Source: Prescottella agglutinans (GTDB taxonomy: Bacteria; Actinomycetota; Actinomycetes; Mycobacteriales; Mycobacteriaceae). Taken from it: 64,000 bases of DNA. Shown here piece by piece: positions 35,196 through 44,900 of this stretch. Below the pieces are notes generated by a model, which did no database searches, had not been told where the DNA came from, and saw only the letters and a list, made by a program, of their open reading frames with translations. Every line of letters starts with the position of its first letter. Positions within the stretch are counted from its first letter, which is position 1. The DNA lies in NCBI RefSeq assembly GCF_004011865.1, contig NZ_RKLP01000005.1, positions 1 to 64,000 of the forward strand, read 5' to 3'. Made by a program: the position numbers and the translations under genes.

Positions 35196-37727
35196 ATGCG
35201 GACCCTAGGAGCAGGCGCGTCGGCAGCGCCGTTCGGCGACTCGCCGTCGGACCCCGCACTCGCCGGGGTGCCCGGCGGCCGGGACCTCGCCGAGGCGCTC
35301 ACCTCACGCGCGGACGGTTGCGTCCTGGTTCGCGGCAACTCCGGCAGCGGGAAGTCTCTCCTGCTCGCTTCCGCGCGAAACATGTTGAGCACACGGGCAG
35401 ATCGCGTGCACGCCACCGTCGATGCCGCGCTGCTCGACTCGGGACCACTGGTTCTCGACGGCGCGCACGCCCTGCCCGACGCCGAACTCGTCGCCCTGCG
35501 TCGACTCGTGCAACGGGGCAACCGCACGGTGGTCGTGGCCACCGAACCCCGACCACACCGCACGCCGCTGTGCGACCTCGTGACGGGAATGCAGGCACGC
35601 GGGCCGGTGATCGACCTCCGCCCCCTGACCCCGAGCGAGGTCGACGAACGAGCGCGGCGGCGCGGAATCGCGCTGGCGCCGGACCTCACCCGCTCGCTCC
35701 ACGAGTCGACCGCGGGCGTGCTCGCCTCCATCGACGCCGGACTCGACGCGGCCGAGTCCTCGGACTGCGACGAGAACGCGATCCACGCCGCGGTGGCGTC
35801 GCATCTGCACGACGCGCTGCGACATCTCGACACGGACATGCTCGCGGCACTGTCGCTGTGCGCGTTCGGATTCGGCATGGATTCGACGGACCTGGCCACC
35901 GTCCTGCAACTGACGCCGGAGGCCGGACTGGACCTCACGGACCGGGTGCGCGCGAGTGCGTTCGTGCCCCGCGCGAACACCGCCGCGCCCGCGGTGCGGC
36001 CACTGGTCGGCGCGGCGCTGGGCGTCACACGACTGCGGGAACTCCAGGCGGGTGTGCTGACGGCGCGACTCGACGCCGGGACGCTCGACGCACAGGCCGC
36101 GCTGATGCTGGCCGAGGCCGGTCTCGAGGACCGGCGGCTCGCCCAGTTCCTGTGCACGTGCGCGGAATCGGAGAACCCCGTGCGCGCTGCCGAACTCCTG
36201 GCGGCCGCGGTCCGGGCCGGAGCCGACGCCGACTGCGTCGCCCTGCGCCGGTCCGAGGCGAGCGCGCTGGCCGGCGACCTGGACACCGCCGAAGCGCTCA
36301 CCGACTCGATGATCGACCGCGCCGCCGCCCTCGAACCGGTGGAGTTGGCCTCCGCGGTGCGCATCTCGGCCGGTATCGCGGCGTACCGAGGAGCGGTCGA
36401 GCGCAGCGCCGATCTGTACGAGTGGCTCGGTCCCGAGCGGGTCGGGGCGGACGCCGCGATCGCCGCGACGGTCCTGCTCGCCGCCGGGCGCCCCGAGTCG
36501 GCCGCCGGACACCTCGCAGCGGGACGACAGGGACCGCCGACGTCCGGGGCGGCGGGTGTCGCGCTGCTCGCCGAAGGACTCAGCCAGTCGATCGCGGATT
36601 CCGGTGCGCTCGCGATGAACTCGCTCACCCGTGCGATGTCGCTGCTGAACACCAGCGCGCACGCACGCCTGCTGCCGGACAGCGCGACCGCGGTCACCGC
36701 ACTACTGTGTCTGCACTCCGGCGAACTCGCGCACGCGGATTCGGTGCTTCGGCGAGCACTGGAGTCCGATCCGCCGGCGAGCATCGCCCGCACCCGGCAC
36801 CTCGTGCTGTCGGCGTGGACCGCGATGATCGGGGGTGATCTCATCGCCGCCGCCTCGATCGTCGACGCGCTCCCCACCGACAGTCCGCTGCACGCCCGCG
36901 AGGCCCTGTTCGTCCACGGGTTGCGCGTGGGGCTCGCCCGCCGCAACGGGGACGTCGGTGCGCTGCAACGTGAGTGGTCCGTGGCCCAACCGGTGGTCGC
37001 CGGCTACTCGGTGGACCTGTTCAGCCTGTTGCCGCTCGGGGAACTCTGGCTGGCCGCGGTGCGCGTCGGGGACGTCCCCCGGATCGCGCACCTGATCGCG
37101 CAGGCGCAGGAACTGCTGAGCCGGCTCGGTGAACCGGCGCTGTGGGGTGCGGCGCTGCACTGGTACGGCGTGCAGGCCGCGATCCTCGGCGACAACCCGG
37201 CGCAGCTGCTGCCGCACGCTCGGGCGCTCGCCGCGGCCGCCGCGGTGAGCGCCTACTCCGCCGGGCTCGCCGCCGCCGGGCGCGTCTGGTTGCGGGTGCT
37301 CCGGGAGGAGGCGGACGCGTCGGAGGTGGAGTCCGCGGCACGGGAACTCGAGCGCATCGGACTTCCCTGGGACGGCGCACGCCTGGCCGGCGAAGCCGCG
37401 CTTCGCGTCTCGGACACCCGCGGCGCCACGACGCTGCTCCAGGTCGCTCGCTCGCTGCGGGACACGACGGCGCCGCAACCCACCGGCGAGTCCGCCGCAC
37501 CCGATGCGAGCGGGGGCACACTCACCGAGCGCGAGGCGGACGTGGCCGGTCTGCTGCTCCTCGGGCTCACCCACCGCGAGATCGGCGCCCGCCTGTACAT
37601 CGCGCCGAAGACCGTCGAGCACCACGTGGCGCGGATCCGACGACGGCTCGGCGCCAACTCCCGATCGGAGTTGCTGTCGATGCTGCGCGCGCTCGGCTAC
37701 GGAGGCGCCGAATCGTCCGCCTCGTGA
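35196..37727 (+). CDS. iniR: Large ATP-binding LuxR-family regulator, IniR-like (843 aa)
   Basis: Walker A is GNSGSGKS (47-54), with a degenerate Walker B LVLDGAHALPDAE. A long helical TPR-like region (about 250-750) leads to a LuxR HTH at the C-terminus (LTEREADVAGLLLLGLTHRE, IGARLYIAPKTVEHHVARIR). This is the STAND/LAL type. In M. tuberculosis Rv0339c, as I recall named IniR and reported to sense trehalose and control iniBAC, has the same build and lies between iniB and Rv0338c, as here. The gene follows the Hsp70-like gene by 3 bp, so they form one operon divergent from iniB. Confidence 0.85.
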   Translation: MRTLGAGASAAPFGDSPSDPALAGVPGGRDLAEALTSRADGCVLVRGNSGSGKSLLLASARNMLSTRADRVHATVDAALLDSGPLVLDGAHALPDAELVALRRLVQRGNRTVVVATEPRPHRTPLCDLVTGMQARGPVIDLRPLTPSEVDERARRRGIALAPDLTRSLHESTAGVLASIDAGLDAAESSDCDENAIHAAVASHLHDALRHLDTDMLAALSLCAFGFGMDSTDLATVLQLTPEAGLDLTDRVRASAFVPRANTAAPAVRPLVGAALGVTRLRELQAGVLTARLDAGTLDAQAALMLAEAGLEDRRLAQFLCTCAESENPVRAAELLAAAVRAGADADCVALRRSEASALAGDLDTAEALTDSMIDRAAALEPVELASAVRISAGIAAYRGAVERSADLYEWLGPERVGADAAIAATVLLAAGRPESAAGHLAAGRQGPPTSGAAGVALLAEGLSQSIADSGALAMNSLTRAMSLLNTSAHARLLPDSATAVTALLCLHSGELAHADSVLRRALESDPPASIARTRHLVLSAWTAMIGGDLIAAASIVDALPTDSPLHAREALFVHGLRVGLARRNGDVGALQREWSVAQPVVAGYSVDLFSLLPLGELWLAAVRVGDVPRIAHLIAQAQELLSRLGEPALWGAALHWYGVQAAILGDNPAQLLPHARALAAAAAVSAYSAGLAAAGRVWLRVLREEADASEVESAARELERIGLPWDGARLAGEAALRVSDTRGATTLLQVARSLRDTTAPQPTGESAAPDASGGTLTEREADVAGLLLLGLTHREIGARLYIAPKTVEHHVARIRRRLGANSRSELLSMLRALGYGGAESSAS

Positions 37728-37809
37728 ACTTCGGTCGAAATTTCCCGAGCCGTAGTCGGTACCGTGCCCTATTGTTGGTGGCCGATCCCGAAGACACCGA
37801 AGGAACTCC

Positions 37810-39198
37810 ATGCGTACCTCGCTGGCGCCGCGCGCCGCAGTGCTGTCGTTCGCCCGCCGCGCCGCTGTCGTCGGATCGTCGACGCTGCTGCTCGCCGCAC
37901 CGCTCACCGCGTCCGCGCACGCCGAGCCGACCGACCCGGTCGGGTCGTCCGGGGCAGGCGTCACGCAGCTCTCCGCGGACGAGCTGCCCGCCGATCTGGT
38001 CGAGGCGATCACCCGGGATCTGCAGATCAGCCCGCAGGAGTACCTCGACCGTGCCGCACGCGCGCAGGAACTCGGCTCGTACGCGGCGGACTTCAGGGCC
38101 GAACGTCCCGAGGAGTTCGCCGGCGCCTGGATGGGTCTCGACGGTCACCCCGTCGTCGCCGTGACGACGACGGAGGCGGCACAGGACGCGGCCCGCGACG
38201 GGTACCGCACCCACATGGCACCGGTCTCCCTCGAGGGACTCGAGCAGTCCGTCGCCGACTTCAACCGTTGGGTGTCGGACCTGCCGCGCGAGATCGCATC
38301 GCAGGTCGGGTCCGCCTCGATCGACGTCCTGAACAACCAGATCGTCGTCGACATCGCCAACAGCCCCGCCGGACGCGCACTCGACCTGCCCACGCAGATC
38401 GCGAACGTCAAGGTCCAGCTCTCGAATGTCGGGCCGGCCCCGGTGGAACGGACGCCGATGGGCGGCGACACCTACGTGACGTCGGCCAAGCCCCTGGGCG
38501 ACGCGCCCCGCGACGAAATCGGAATCTGCTCCTTCGGATTCAACGGCGTCGACCGGAACGGCAATGCCGTGAACATCAGTGCGGGTCACTGCGACCCCGC
38601 GCAGGGTGCGAACGCGGGCGTGTACCTGCCGAACCGCGAGAACCTCGCCGACAGCCTCGAGGTGGGCAAGTTCGCCCGCTCCGAGATCGGCGGCAACGAC
38701 ACCATCGACTACTCGTTGATCCGCCTCAACGACGCGGGCCTGCGCGTCGGCCTCGACCGCCCGGTGATCCGCGGCGCCGGCGGCAGCACCCTCACCGTCA
38801 CCGGCACCGCCGTCCCCGTCGTCGGAGCCCCGATCTGCAAGTCCGGGCAGACGTCGTCGTTCACCTGCGGTGTCGTGTCCGCCGACCGGGTCGAGGCACA
38901 GCTCATGACCTTCGACGGCGCCAGCCACACGGTGCGCGGATTCGCCGGGACCGCTTGCACTCTCGCGGGAGACAGCGGCGGCGCGATCGTCACGGGCACG
39001 CTGGCTCTCGGCATCACCAGCGGGTCCAACAGCAGCGACGCACCCAGTTGCGCCGAGGCCAACATGGTTCTCGCGTTCGACGGTGGAACCTCCAACCTGG
39101 GCATTCCGATCCGCACCATCCTGGGCGCCGCCGACGCGTCCTCCGGCGGGGGTCTGGGCGCCGGTCTTTCCGTGCGCACCGGCGCCGCCGGCGCCTGA
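37810..39198 (+). CDS. Secreted S1-family serine protease 1 (462 aa)
   Basis: The signal peptide (MRTSLAPRAAVLSFARRAAV to about residue 38, AHAEP) leads to a prodomain of about 190 residues, then a chymotrypsin-fold domain of the alpha-lytic/streptogrisin type. The triad is His260 in NISAGHC, Asp300 in TIDYSLI and Ser389 in GDSGGAIV. Cys pairs CSFG...GHC and CKSG...TC...ACTLAGDS fit the family disulfides. It is one of two tandem paralogues and follows the LuxR gene by 82 bp. The prodomain keeps the ISPQEYLDRAARAQE motif seen in both copies. It probably acts outside the cell or in the wall. Confidence 0.88.
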   Translation: MRTSLAPRAAVLSFARRAAVVGSSTLLLAAPLTASAHAEPTDPVGSSGAGVTQLSADELPADLVEAITRDLQISPQEYLDRAARAQELGSYAADFRAERPEEFAGAWMGLDGHPVVAVTTTEAAQDAARDGYRTHMAPVSLEGLEQSVADFNRWVSDLPREIASQVGSASIDVLNNQIVVDIANSPAGRALDLPTQIANVKVQLSNVGPAPVERTPMGGDTYVTSAKPLGDAPRDEIGICSFGFNGVDRNGNAVNISAGHCDPAQGANAGVYLPNRENLADSLEVGKFARSEIGGNDTIDYSLIRLNDAGLRVGLDRPVIRGAGGSTLTVTGTAVPVVGAPICKSGQTSSFTCGVVSADRVEAQLMTFDGASHTVRGFAGTACTLAGDSGGAIVTGTLALGITSGSNSSDAPSCAEANMVLAFDGGTSNLGIPIRTILGAADASSGGGLGAGLSVRTGAAGA

Positions 39199-39350
39199 CG
39201 ATTCGTTCACGCGGATTTACGCATAACGGGTGGGCTTCGGGGTACCGAACCCATATAGTCAAATGCGACTCGGGGCACCCGCGTAGCCGGGTGCTCCTCT
39301 CTGCGCGCCTCGGGGTCCATGGGCGCAGGGCGGACAATAGAAAGGCCCTC

Positions 39351-40685
39351 ATGCGAAGCTCGCTCGCACGTCGTGCCGCGGTGTTCGGCTCTACCGCGCT
39401 CCTGTTCCTCGGCCCTCTGACAGCCGTCGCACAGGCCGAGCCCGCCGAATCGCCCGCAGTGTCCGAGTCGGGTGTCTCCGACCAGGCGGCGCACCTGCCG
39501 ATCGAGCTCGTCGAGGCGTTGCAACGGGACCTGAAGCTCTCGCCGGACCAGTACCTGGAACGGTCGGAGCTGGGCCAGAAGCTGGCGGAGTTCGCGGAGA
39601 TCGCGCGCGTCCAGTTCCCCGACGCGTTCGCCGGGGCGTGGATCGACCAGTCCGGGACGCCGATCGTCGGGCTCGCCGGGCACGACCGCGACGCCGCCCG
39701 CGCCGCCGTCGAGCAGGCCGGGTTCACGAGCAAGGACGTCGAGCGGAGCCAGAACCAACTCGAGTCCGCCCGCACCGCGCTGACCGACTGGATCGGCACC
39801 CTGCCCCCGGAGATCGGCAAGCTCGTTCGCGGTGTCGCCATCGACATCACCACCAACAACGTGATCCTGCGGGCCGACGACACCGCCGGTGACCTGTTCG
39901 ACCTGCTGCCGCCGTTCCTCCAGGGGGCCGCGCGCCTCGTGCTCGGCCCCGCCCTCGCGCCGTTGCAGCCCGTTGCCCAGGGTCCCGAGTCCGCCTACTA
40001 CGCGGCCGACGCCTTCCTCGGCGGCGACCCGTACGCCGCAGTCGGTGGAGGTATGGGCCTGCGCTGCTCGCTCGGGTTCAACGCGACCGACGGCAACGGT
40101 GCACCGGTCAACATCAGCGCCGGCCACTGCGACCCCAACCGGACGTTCGCCGGCACCGAGAACGCGTCCAAGGCGTACGCCATGGTGGGCGAGGTGTCCG
40201 GACCGATGATCGGCACCTTCGAGAAGACCAGCCTCGACGGGTACGACTACTCGATCATCCGGCCGACGTCCGACTCGGCCCCGCGCTTCGCGAACAACGG
40301 CATCCGGGTTCCGGGCGCCGCACCGCTCGGCATCACCGGCACCGCCGACCCCGTCGTCGGCGCACCGGTGTGCAAGGCCGGCAACACCTCGGGCTTCAAC
40401 TGCGGCGTCGTGACCGCCACCAACCAGACCGTTCCCGTCGGACAGCGGGTGCTCACCGACGGATTCGCCACCAACCTGTGCGCACTGCAGGGCGACAGCG
40501 GCGGCACCATCGTCACCGGCACGCTCGCCCTCGGCATCTCGAGCGCATCGAACGTCGGCGACTTCGGCATGTGCCAGGTCGCGGACTTCGTCGGATCCGT
40601 CACGGGCAGCACCCCGGAACTGTTCGCCACCCCGATCAACACGATCCTGCGGCAGAACCCCGGACTGGCGCTCAGGACGTCCTGA
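39351..40685 (+). CDS. Secreted S1-family serine protease 2 (444 aa)
   Basis: The ATG at 39351 (MRSSLARRAAVFGSTALLFL) follows GAAAGG; the in-frame region upstream is only read-through of the first protease gene's other frame. The signal is cleaved near AQAEP. The prodomain holds LSPDQYLERSELGQKLAE. The triad is His259 in NISAGHC, Asp299 in GYDYSII and Ser383 in GDSGGTIV. Compared with protease 1, the prodomain has a longer helical hairpin around residues 170-230. A perfect 19-bp terminator follows. Gene duplication is the likely origin. Confidence 0.88.
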   Translation: MRSSLARRAAVFGSTALLFLGPLTAVAQAEPAESPAVSESGVSDQAAHLPIELVEALQRDLKLSPDQYLERSELGQKLAEFAEIARVQFPDAFAGAWIDQSGTPIVGLAGHDRDAARAAVEQAGFTSKDVERSQNQLESARTALTDWIGTLPPEIGKLVRGVAIDITTNNVILRADDTAGDLFDLLPPFLQGAARLVLGPALAPLQPVAQGPESAYYAADAFLGGDPYAAVGGGMGLRCSLGFNATDGNGAPVNISAGHCDPNRTFAGTENASKAYAMVGEVSGPMIGTFEKTSLDGYDYSIIRPTSDSAPRFANNGIRVPGAAPLGITGTADPVVGAPVCKAGNTSGFNCGVVTATNQTVPVGQRVLTDGFATNLCALQGDSGGTIVTGTLALGISSASNVGDFGMCQVADFVGSVTGSTPELFATPINTILRQNPGLALRTS

Positions 40686-40700
40686 CCCACCCGATACGGA

Positions 40701-40738
40701 GAACGGGCCCGCTTCCTCGAGGAAGCGGGCCCGTTCTG
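40701..40738. terminator. Perfect 38-bp palindromic terminator
   Basis: AGAACGGGCCCGCTTCCTC (40701-40719) is immediately followed by its exact complement (40720-40738), so the 19-bp arms have no separate loop. It lies between the convergent protease 2 and DUF8020-like genes and can terminate both. Confidence 0.88.
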
Positions 40739-40756
40739 CGTTCGAATACCGTCAAC

Positions 40757-41446
40757 TCACCCAGCGGCGGGCGCCGGCGCGGCCGGTGCGGCGTTGAGCG
40801 TCTGGTACACCTGCCACCCGTTGTAGGCGAGGACCGGGACGCCGGCGACGATCGTGCCGATCATGCCGCCGACAGGTGCGGCGGCGGCCGCACCACCGAG
40901 ACAGGTAAGGACGCTCGCCGGAATACCGACACCGGTCAACGCGAGCGGTGTGCCACCAATCGCGCATCCAGCGACCGCACCGACGAGCGTGCCGACGATA
41001 CTGCCAACGGTGACGGCGGTGTCGACGCCGTCGCCCAGCTTCTCGAATACCGCGAGATTCTCCCCCAGGACGGCCAGGTTCGTCGGATCGAAGGGTTGCG
41101 CCACGTCCGCCGGCGTCGCCTTGGCCGGATCGGTCTCGGGCGTCAACGTCAACGTGCGTCCCTCGACGAGCGGAGCGATCGAGAACTCCTGGTCGCCGAT
41201 CCGATATGACAGCGGCAGCGCCTGCAACACCGTGCCGGCCGCGTTCCGGATCTCGACGGACTTGCCGTCCGAGGTGACCCGGAATCCACCGGCGTCGAGG
41301 ACCGTGACAACCGAGCGTCCGTCGATGTGCGCCGCGTAACCGACCGCCTCGGGCGCGGGTGCCGGATCCGCGTACGCGGTACCGGCCCCTATCCCCATCG
41401 CGGCGATCACCAGCGCGGACGTAGCGGCGAATTTCGTCAGCTTCAT
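40757..41446 (-). CDS. Exported protein of unknown function, DUF8020-like (229 aa)
   Basis: The ATG at 41446 (MKLTKFAATSALVIAAMGIG) opens a clear Sec signal cleaved near AYADP. The mature N-terminal part (AAHIDGRSVVTVLDAGGFRV, LPLSYRIGDQEFSIAPLVEG) is a beta-rich domain that I associate with DUF8020 of Nocardia and Rhodococcus exported proteins. The C-terminal part has Gly/Ala-rich hydrophobic stretches (TVGSIVGTLVGAVAGCAIGG, APVGGMIGTIVAGVPVLAYN) that could insert into a membrane. It ends in an Ala/Pro tail. No SD is obvious before the ATG. Function unknown. Confidence 0.72.
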   Translation of the reverse strand: MKLTKFAATSALVIAAMGIGAGTAYADPAPAPEAVGYAAHIDGRSVVTVLDAGGFRVTSDGKSVEIRNAAGTVLQALPLSYRIGDQEFSIAPLVEGRTLTLTPETDPAKATPADVAQPFDPTNLAVLGENLAVFEKLGDGVDTAVTVGSIVGTLVGAVAGCAIGGTPLALTGVGIPASVLTCLGGAAAAAPVGGMIGTIVAGVPVLAYNGWQVYQTLNAAPAAPAPAAG

Positions 41447-41625
41447 AGGGCTGTCATTCCGTTCTGTGACTGCCACGAATGGCCCCCCGACCGAATGTTG
41501 TCCGAACGATCCGAAGCGCCGAGGGTTCCCCCACCTGCACGAACGATCTCGGCGAAGCTCCGATCCGCGGCGAAGCATAACCCAGCAGAACTCGAAATCG
41601 TCACCAATTCATTTCGAGCAATTTA

Positions 41626-41662
41626 TGGACGAATGTCCAAGTTATTCATGGACGAATGTCCA
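41626..41662. promoter_or_regulatory. Tandem perfect operators TGGACGAATGTCCA
   Basis: TGGACGAATGTCCA, a perfect inverted repeat (TGGAC-GAAT-GTCCA), occurs at 41626-41639 and again at 41649-41662. The direct repeat extends to TGGACGAATGTCCAAGTT. The start-to-start distance of 23 bp is about two helical turns, so two dimers could bind on one face. The sites are 180-216 bp upstream of the exported-protein start and over 300 bp upstream of the Fe-S reductase. Confidence 0.72.
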
Positions 41663-41885
41663 AGTTTCGGAGAAATCCGCGCCGCCCGGGCCGGGTTAGG
41701 CCTACCTACGCGACAGGGGTCACACGGGCACCACATACCGTTAACTGAATACGACCGACTTGCGAGGGTCAGCCCTCCCTCGCGCCCACGCAGCGAAGCC
41801 TCTCGCGTCGCCCACCGCGCCGCACCTGAGAGCCGAAGATGCAGGAAACGAAGCTTCGCGCTATGTTACCGATTAGTAGAAGTAG

Positions 41886-41907
41886 CAAGTTACCAGCGGG
41901 TAACTTG
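41886..41907. promoter_or_regulatory. Inverted repeat overlapping the Fe-S reductase promoter
   Basis: CAAGTTACC (41886-41894) and GGTAACTTG (41899-41907) are perfect arms around AGCG. A TAGGAT hexamer at 41916-41921 would be the -10, which puts the palindrome over the -35. That is a typical repressor position. A second hairpin (41922-41939) follows in the likely 5' leader. Confidence 0.7.
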
Positions 41908-41976
41908 TGAGCGGTTAGGATCTGTGGGCTGACCCACAGGCGGCACGCGTGCTGCCCCGAAACGAAAGGCTTCGAC

Positions 41977-44900
41977 ATGAATGCCCTGACGATTACGTTG
42001 GGCACCGTCGGCGTACTGCTGAGCCTCGTCTGTTGGGCCTCGTTCCTCAGCGGAGCCTGGCGGATGGCGAAGACCGTGCAGATCGGGCAGTCCGCGCCCG
42101 ACCGCTGGCGCCCGTTCTTCCCGCGCTTCAAGCAGATGATCGTCGAGTTCATCGCGCACACCCGGATGCAGAAGTTCCGCACCGTCGGTTGGGCGCACTG
42201 GCTCGTCATGATCGGCTTCCTCGGCGGCGCGCTGCTGTGGTTCGAGGCCTACGGCCAGACGTTCGACCCCACATTCCACTGGCCGCTGTTCGGTAACACG
42301 TGGGTCTGGCACCTGTGGGACGAGATCCTGGGCATCGGCACCGTGGTCGGCATCCTGACGCTGATCGTGATCCGTCAGCTCAACCACCCCCGCATCCCCG
42401 AGCGGCTGTCCCGCTTCGGGGGCTCCCGCTTCGGCGCCGCCTACTTCGTCGAGGTCGTGGTCCTGATCGAGGGCCTGGGCATGATCATGGTGAAGGCCGG
42501 CCGCATCGCGATGACCGGTCACTCCAACCCGTGGACCGACTTCTTCACGATGCGCGTCGCCGAGCTGCTGCCGTCGAGCGCCGTCATGGTCTCGTGCTTC
42601 GCGTTCGTCAAGCTGATGTCCGGCATGATCTGGCTGTTCGTGGTCGGCCGCAACATCACGTGGGGTGTCGCGTGGCACCGCTTCTCGGCGTTCCCGAACA
42701 TCTACTTCAAGCGTGAGGACGACGGCGGCGTCGCCCTGGGTGCCGCCAAGCCGATGATGTCGAAGGGCCGCGCCCTCGACATGGAGAACGTCGACCCCGA
42801 CACCGACACGCTCGGTGCCGGCCGGATCGAGGACTTCTCGTGGAAGGGCTGGCTCGACTTCACCACGTGTACCGAGTGTGGCCGCTGCCAGTCGCAGTGC
42901 CCCGCCTGGAACACCGGCAAGCCGCTGTCGCCGAAGCTGCTCATCATGTCGCTGCGCGACCACGGCTACGCCAAGGCCCCCTACCTGCTGGCCGGTGGCC
43001 GCAAGGACATGGGCGGCGACGAGGTCGGCCTGGTCGACGCCGAGGGCAACGTCCTCGAGAACAAGCTCGCCGCGATTCCGGAGGCCGCCCGCGCCGAGGC
43101 CGAGCGTCCGCTGATCGGCGAGTCGGTCGAGGGTGAACTCGGCGGCATCATCGATCCCGAGACGCTGTGGTCGTGCACCACCTGTGGCGCGTGCGTCGAG
43201 CAGTGCCCGGTCGACATCGAGCACGTCGACCACATCATCGACATGCGCCGCTACCAGGTGCTGATCGAGTCGGAGTTCCCGTCCGAGCTCGCGGGTCTGT
43301 TCAAGAACCTCGAGAACAAGGGCAACCCCTGGGGCCAGAACTCCAAGGACCGGCTCAACTGGATCAACGAGATGGACTTCGAGATCCCGGTCTACGGCCA
43401 GGACGCGGATTCCTTCGAGGACTACGAGTACCTGTTCTGGGTCGGCTGCGCCGGCGCCTACGAGGACCGCGCGAAGAAGACCACCAAGGCCGTCGCCGAG
43501 CTGCTCGCGACCGCGGGTGTGAAGTTCATGGTCCTCGGCGCCGAGGAGACCTGCACCGGCGACTCGGCTCGCCGCGCGGGCAACGAGTTCCTGTTCCAGC
43601 AGCTCGCGATGCAGAACATCGAGCTGCTCAACACAGTGTTCGACGGCACCCCGGACAACAAGCGCAAGATCGTCGTCACGTGTGCGCACTGCTTCAACGC
43701 CCTGGGCAACGAGTACCCGCAGGTCGGCGGCGTCTACGAGGTCGTCCACCACACGCAGCTGCTCAACCGCCTGGTCCGGGCCAAGAAGCTGGTCCCGGTC
43801 GCCAAGCTGAACGAGGACGTCACCTACCACGACCCGTGCTACCTGGGCCGTCACAACAAGGTGTACGACGCGCCGCGTGAGCTGATGGAGGCGTCGGGCG
43901 CCAAGCTCAACGAGATGCCTCGTCACGGCGAGCGGTCCATGTGCTGTGGTGCCGGTGGCGCCCGCATGTGGATGGAGGAACAGCTCGGCAAGCGCATCAA
44001 CATCGATCGCGTCGACGAGGCCCTCACCACGTCGCCGAAGAAGATCGCGACCGGCTGCCCGTTCTGCCGCGTCATGCTCACCGACGGCGTCACCGCACGC
44101 CAGGAGCAGGGCCAGGGCGAGGGTGTCGAGGTCGTCGACGTCGCGCAGATGATGCTCGAAACCGTCACGCGTCTCGATCCCGCGCAGCTGACCGCGAACC
44201 TCAAGGTCGAGCCGCGCGAGAAGGCTCCGGTCGCCTCGGCACCGGCCGCCGAGGCTGCCGCTCCGGTCGCGGAGGCCCCGGTCGCTGAAGCGGCTCCGGC
44301 TGCCGAGGCCGCCCCTGCTGCTGCAGCGGCACCGGCCGCCGGCAAGGGCCTGCAGATGAAGGGCCTGGCGAAGGCTCCCGGCGCGAAGGCTCCGGGCGGC
44401 AAGGGTCTGCAGATGAAGGGCGCCGCCAAGGCTCCGGGAGCCAAGGCCGAGGCCGCCGCACCGGCCGCCGAGGCTGCTCCCGCTGCCGAGGCACCGGCCG
44501 CTCCGGTCGCCAAGCCCGGCGGACTGGGCATGAAGGGCGGGGCCAAGGCACCCGGTGGCAAGGGCCTGCAGATGAAGGGCGCCGCGAAGGCTCCCGGCGC
44601 GAAGGCGGCCGCTCCGGCACCCGCCGCCGCCCCGGCCGCCGAGGCACCCGCTGCCGAGGCTCCGGCTGCGCCCGCGGCACCTGCCGCCAAGCCCGGCGGA
44701 CTCGCCATGAAGGGCGGGGCCAAGGCACCCGGCGGCAAGGGCCTGCAGATGAAGGGTGGGGCGAAGGCTCCCGGCGCGAAGGCCGCTGCACCGGCACCGG
44801 CCGCCGAGGCACCCGCAGCCGCGCCTGCTGCTCCGGCGGCAGAGGCTCCGGCGGCACCCGCCGCCGAGGCCAAGCCGGCACCGCAGGCCAAGCCGGGCGC

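Larger units (their letters stand above)
41447..41976. other. 530-bp regulatory intergenic region (no gene seen)
   Basis: This region lies between the divergent exported-protein gene and the Fe-S reductase gene. It holds a tandem pair of 14-bp inverted repeats (41626-41662), a 22-bp inverted repeat (41886-41907), a hairpin CTGTGGG/CCCACAG (41922-41939) and a TAGGAT -10-like hexamer (41916-41921). The stretch 41580-41650 is AT-richer than its surroundings. No convincing frame with an RBS is present. Confidence 0.6.

Noticed and set aside
34478-36946. An 820-codon leftward open frame opposite the Hsp70-like and LuxR genes
   Set aside because: Ser/Ala/Arg-rich antisense translation spanning two well-supported genes. 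No start signal or domain.
37764-39350. In-frame upstream extension of protease 2 through the protease 1 gene
   Set aside because: The extension reads protease 1 in another frame as Arg-rich noise. The signal peptide and RBS place the start at 39351.
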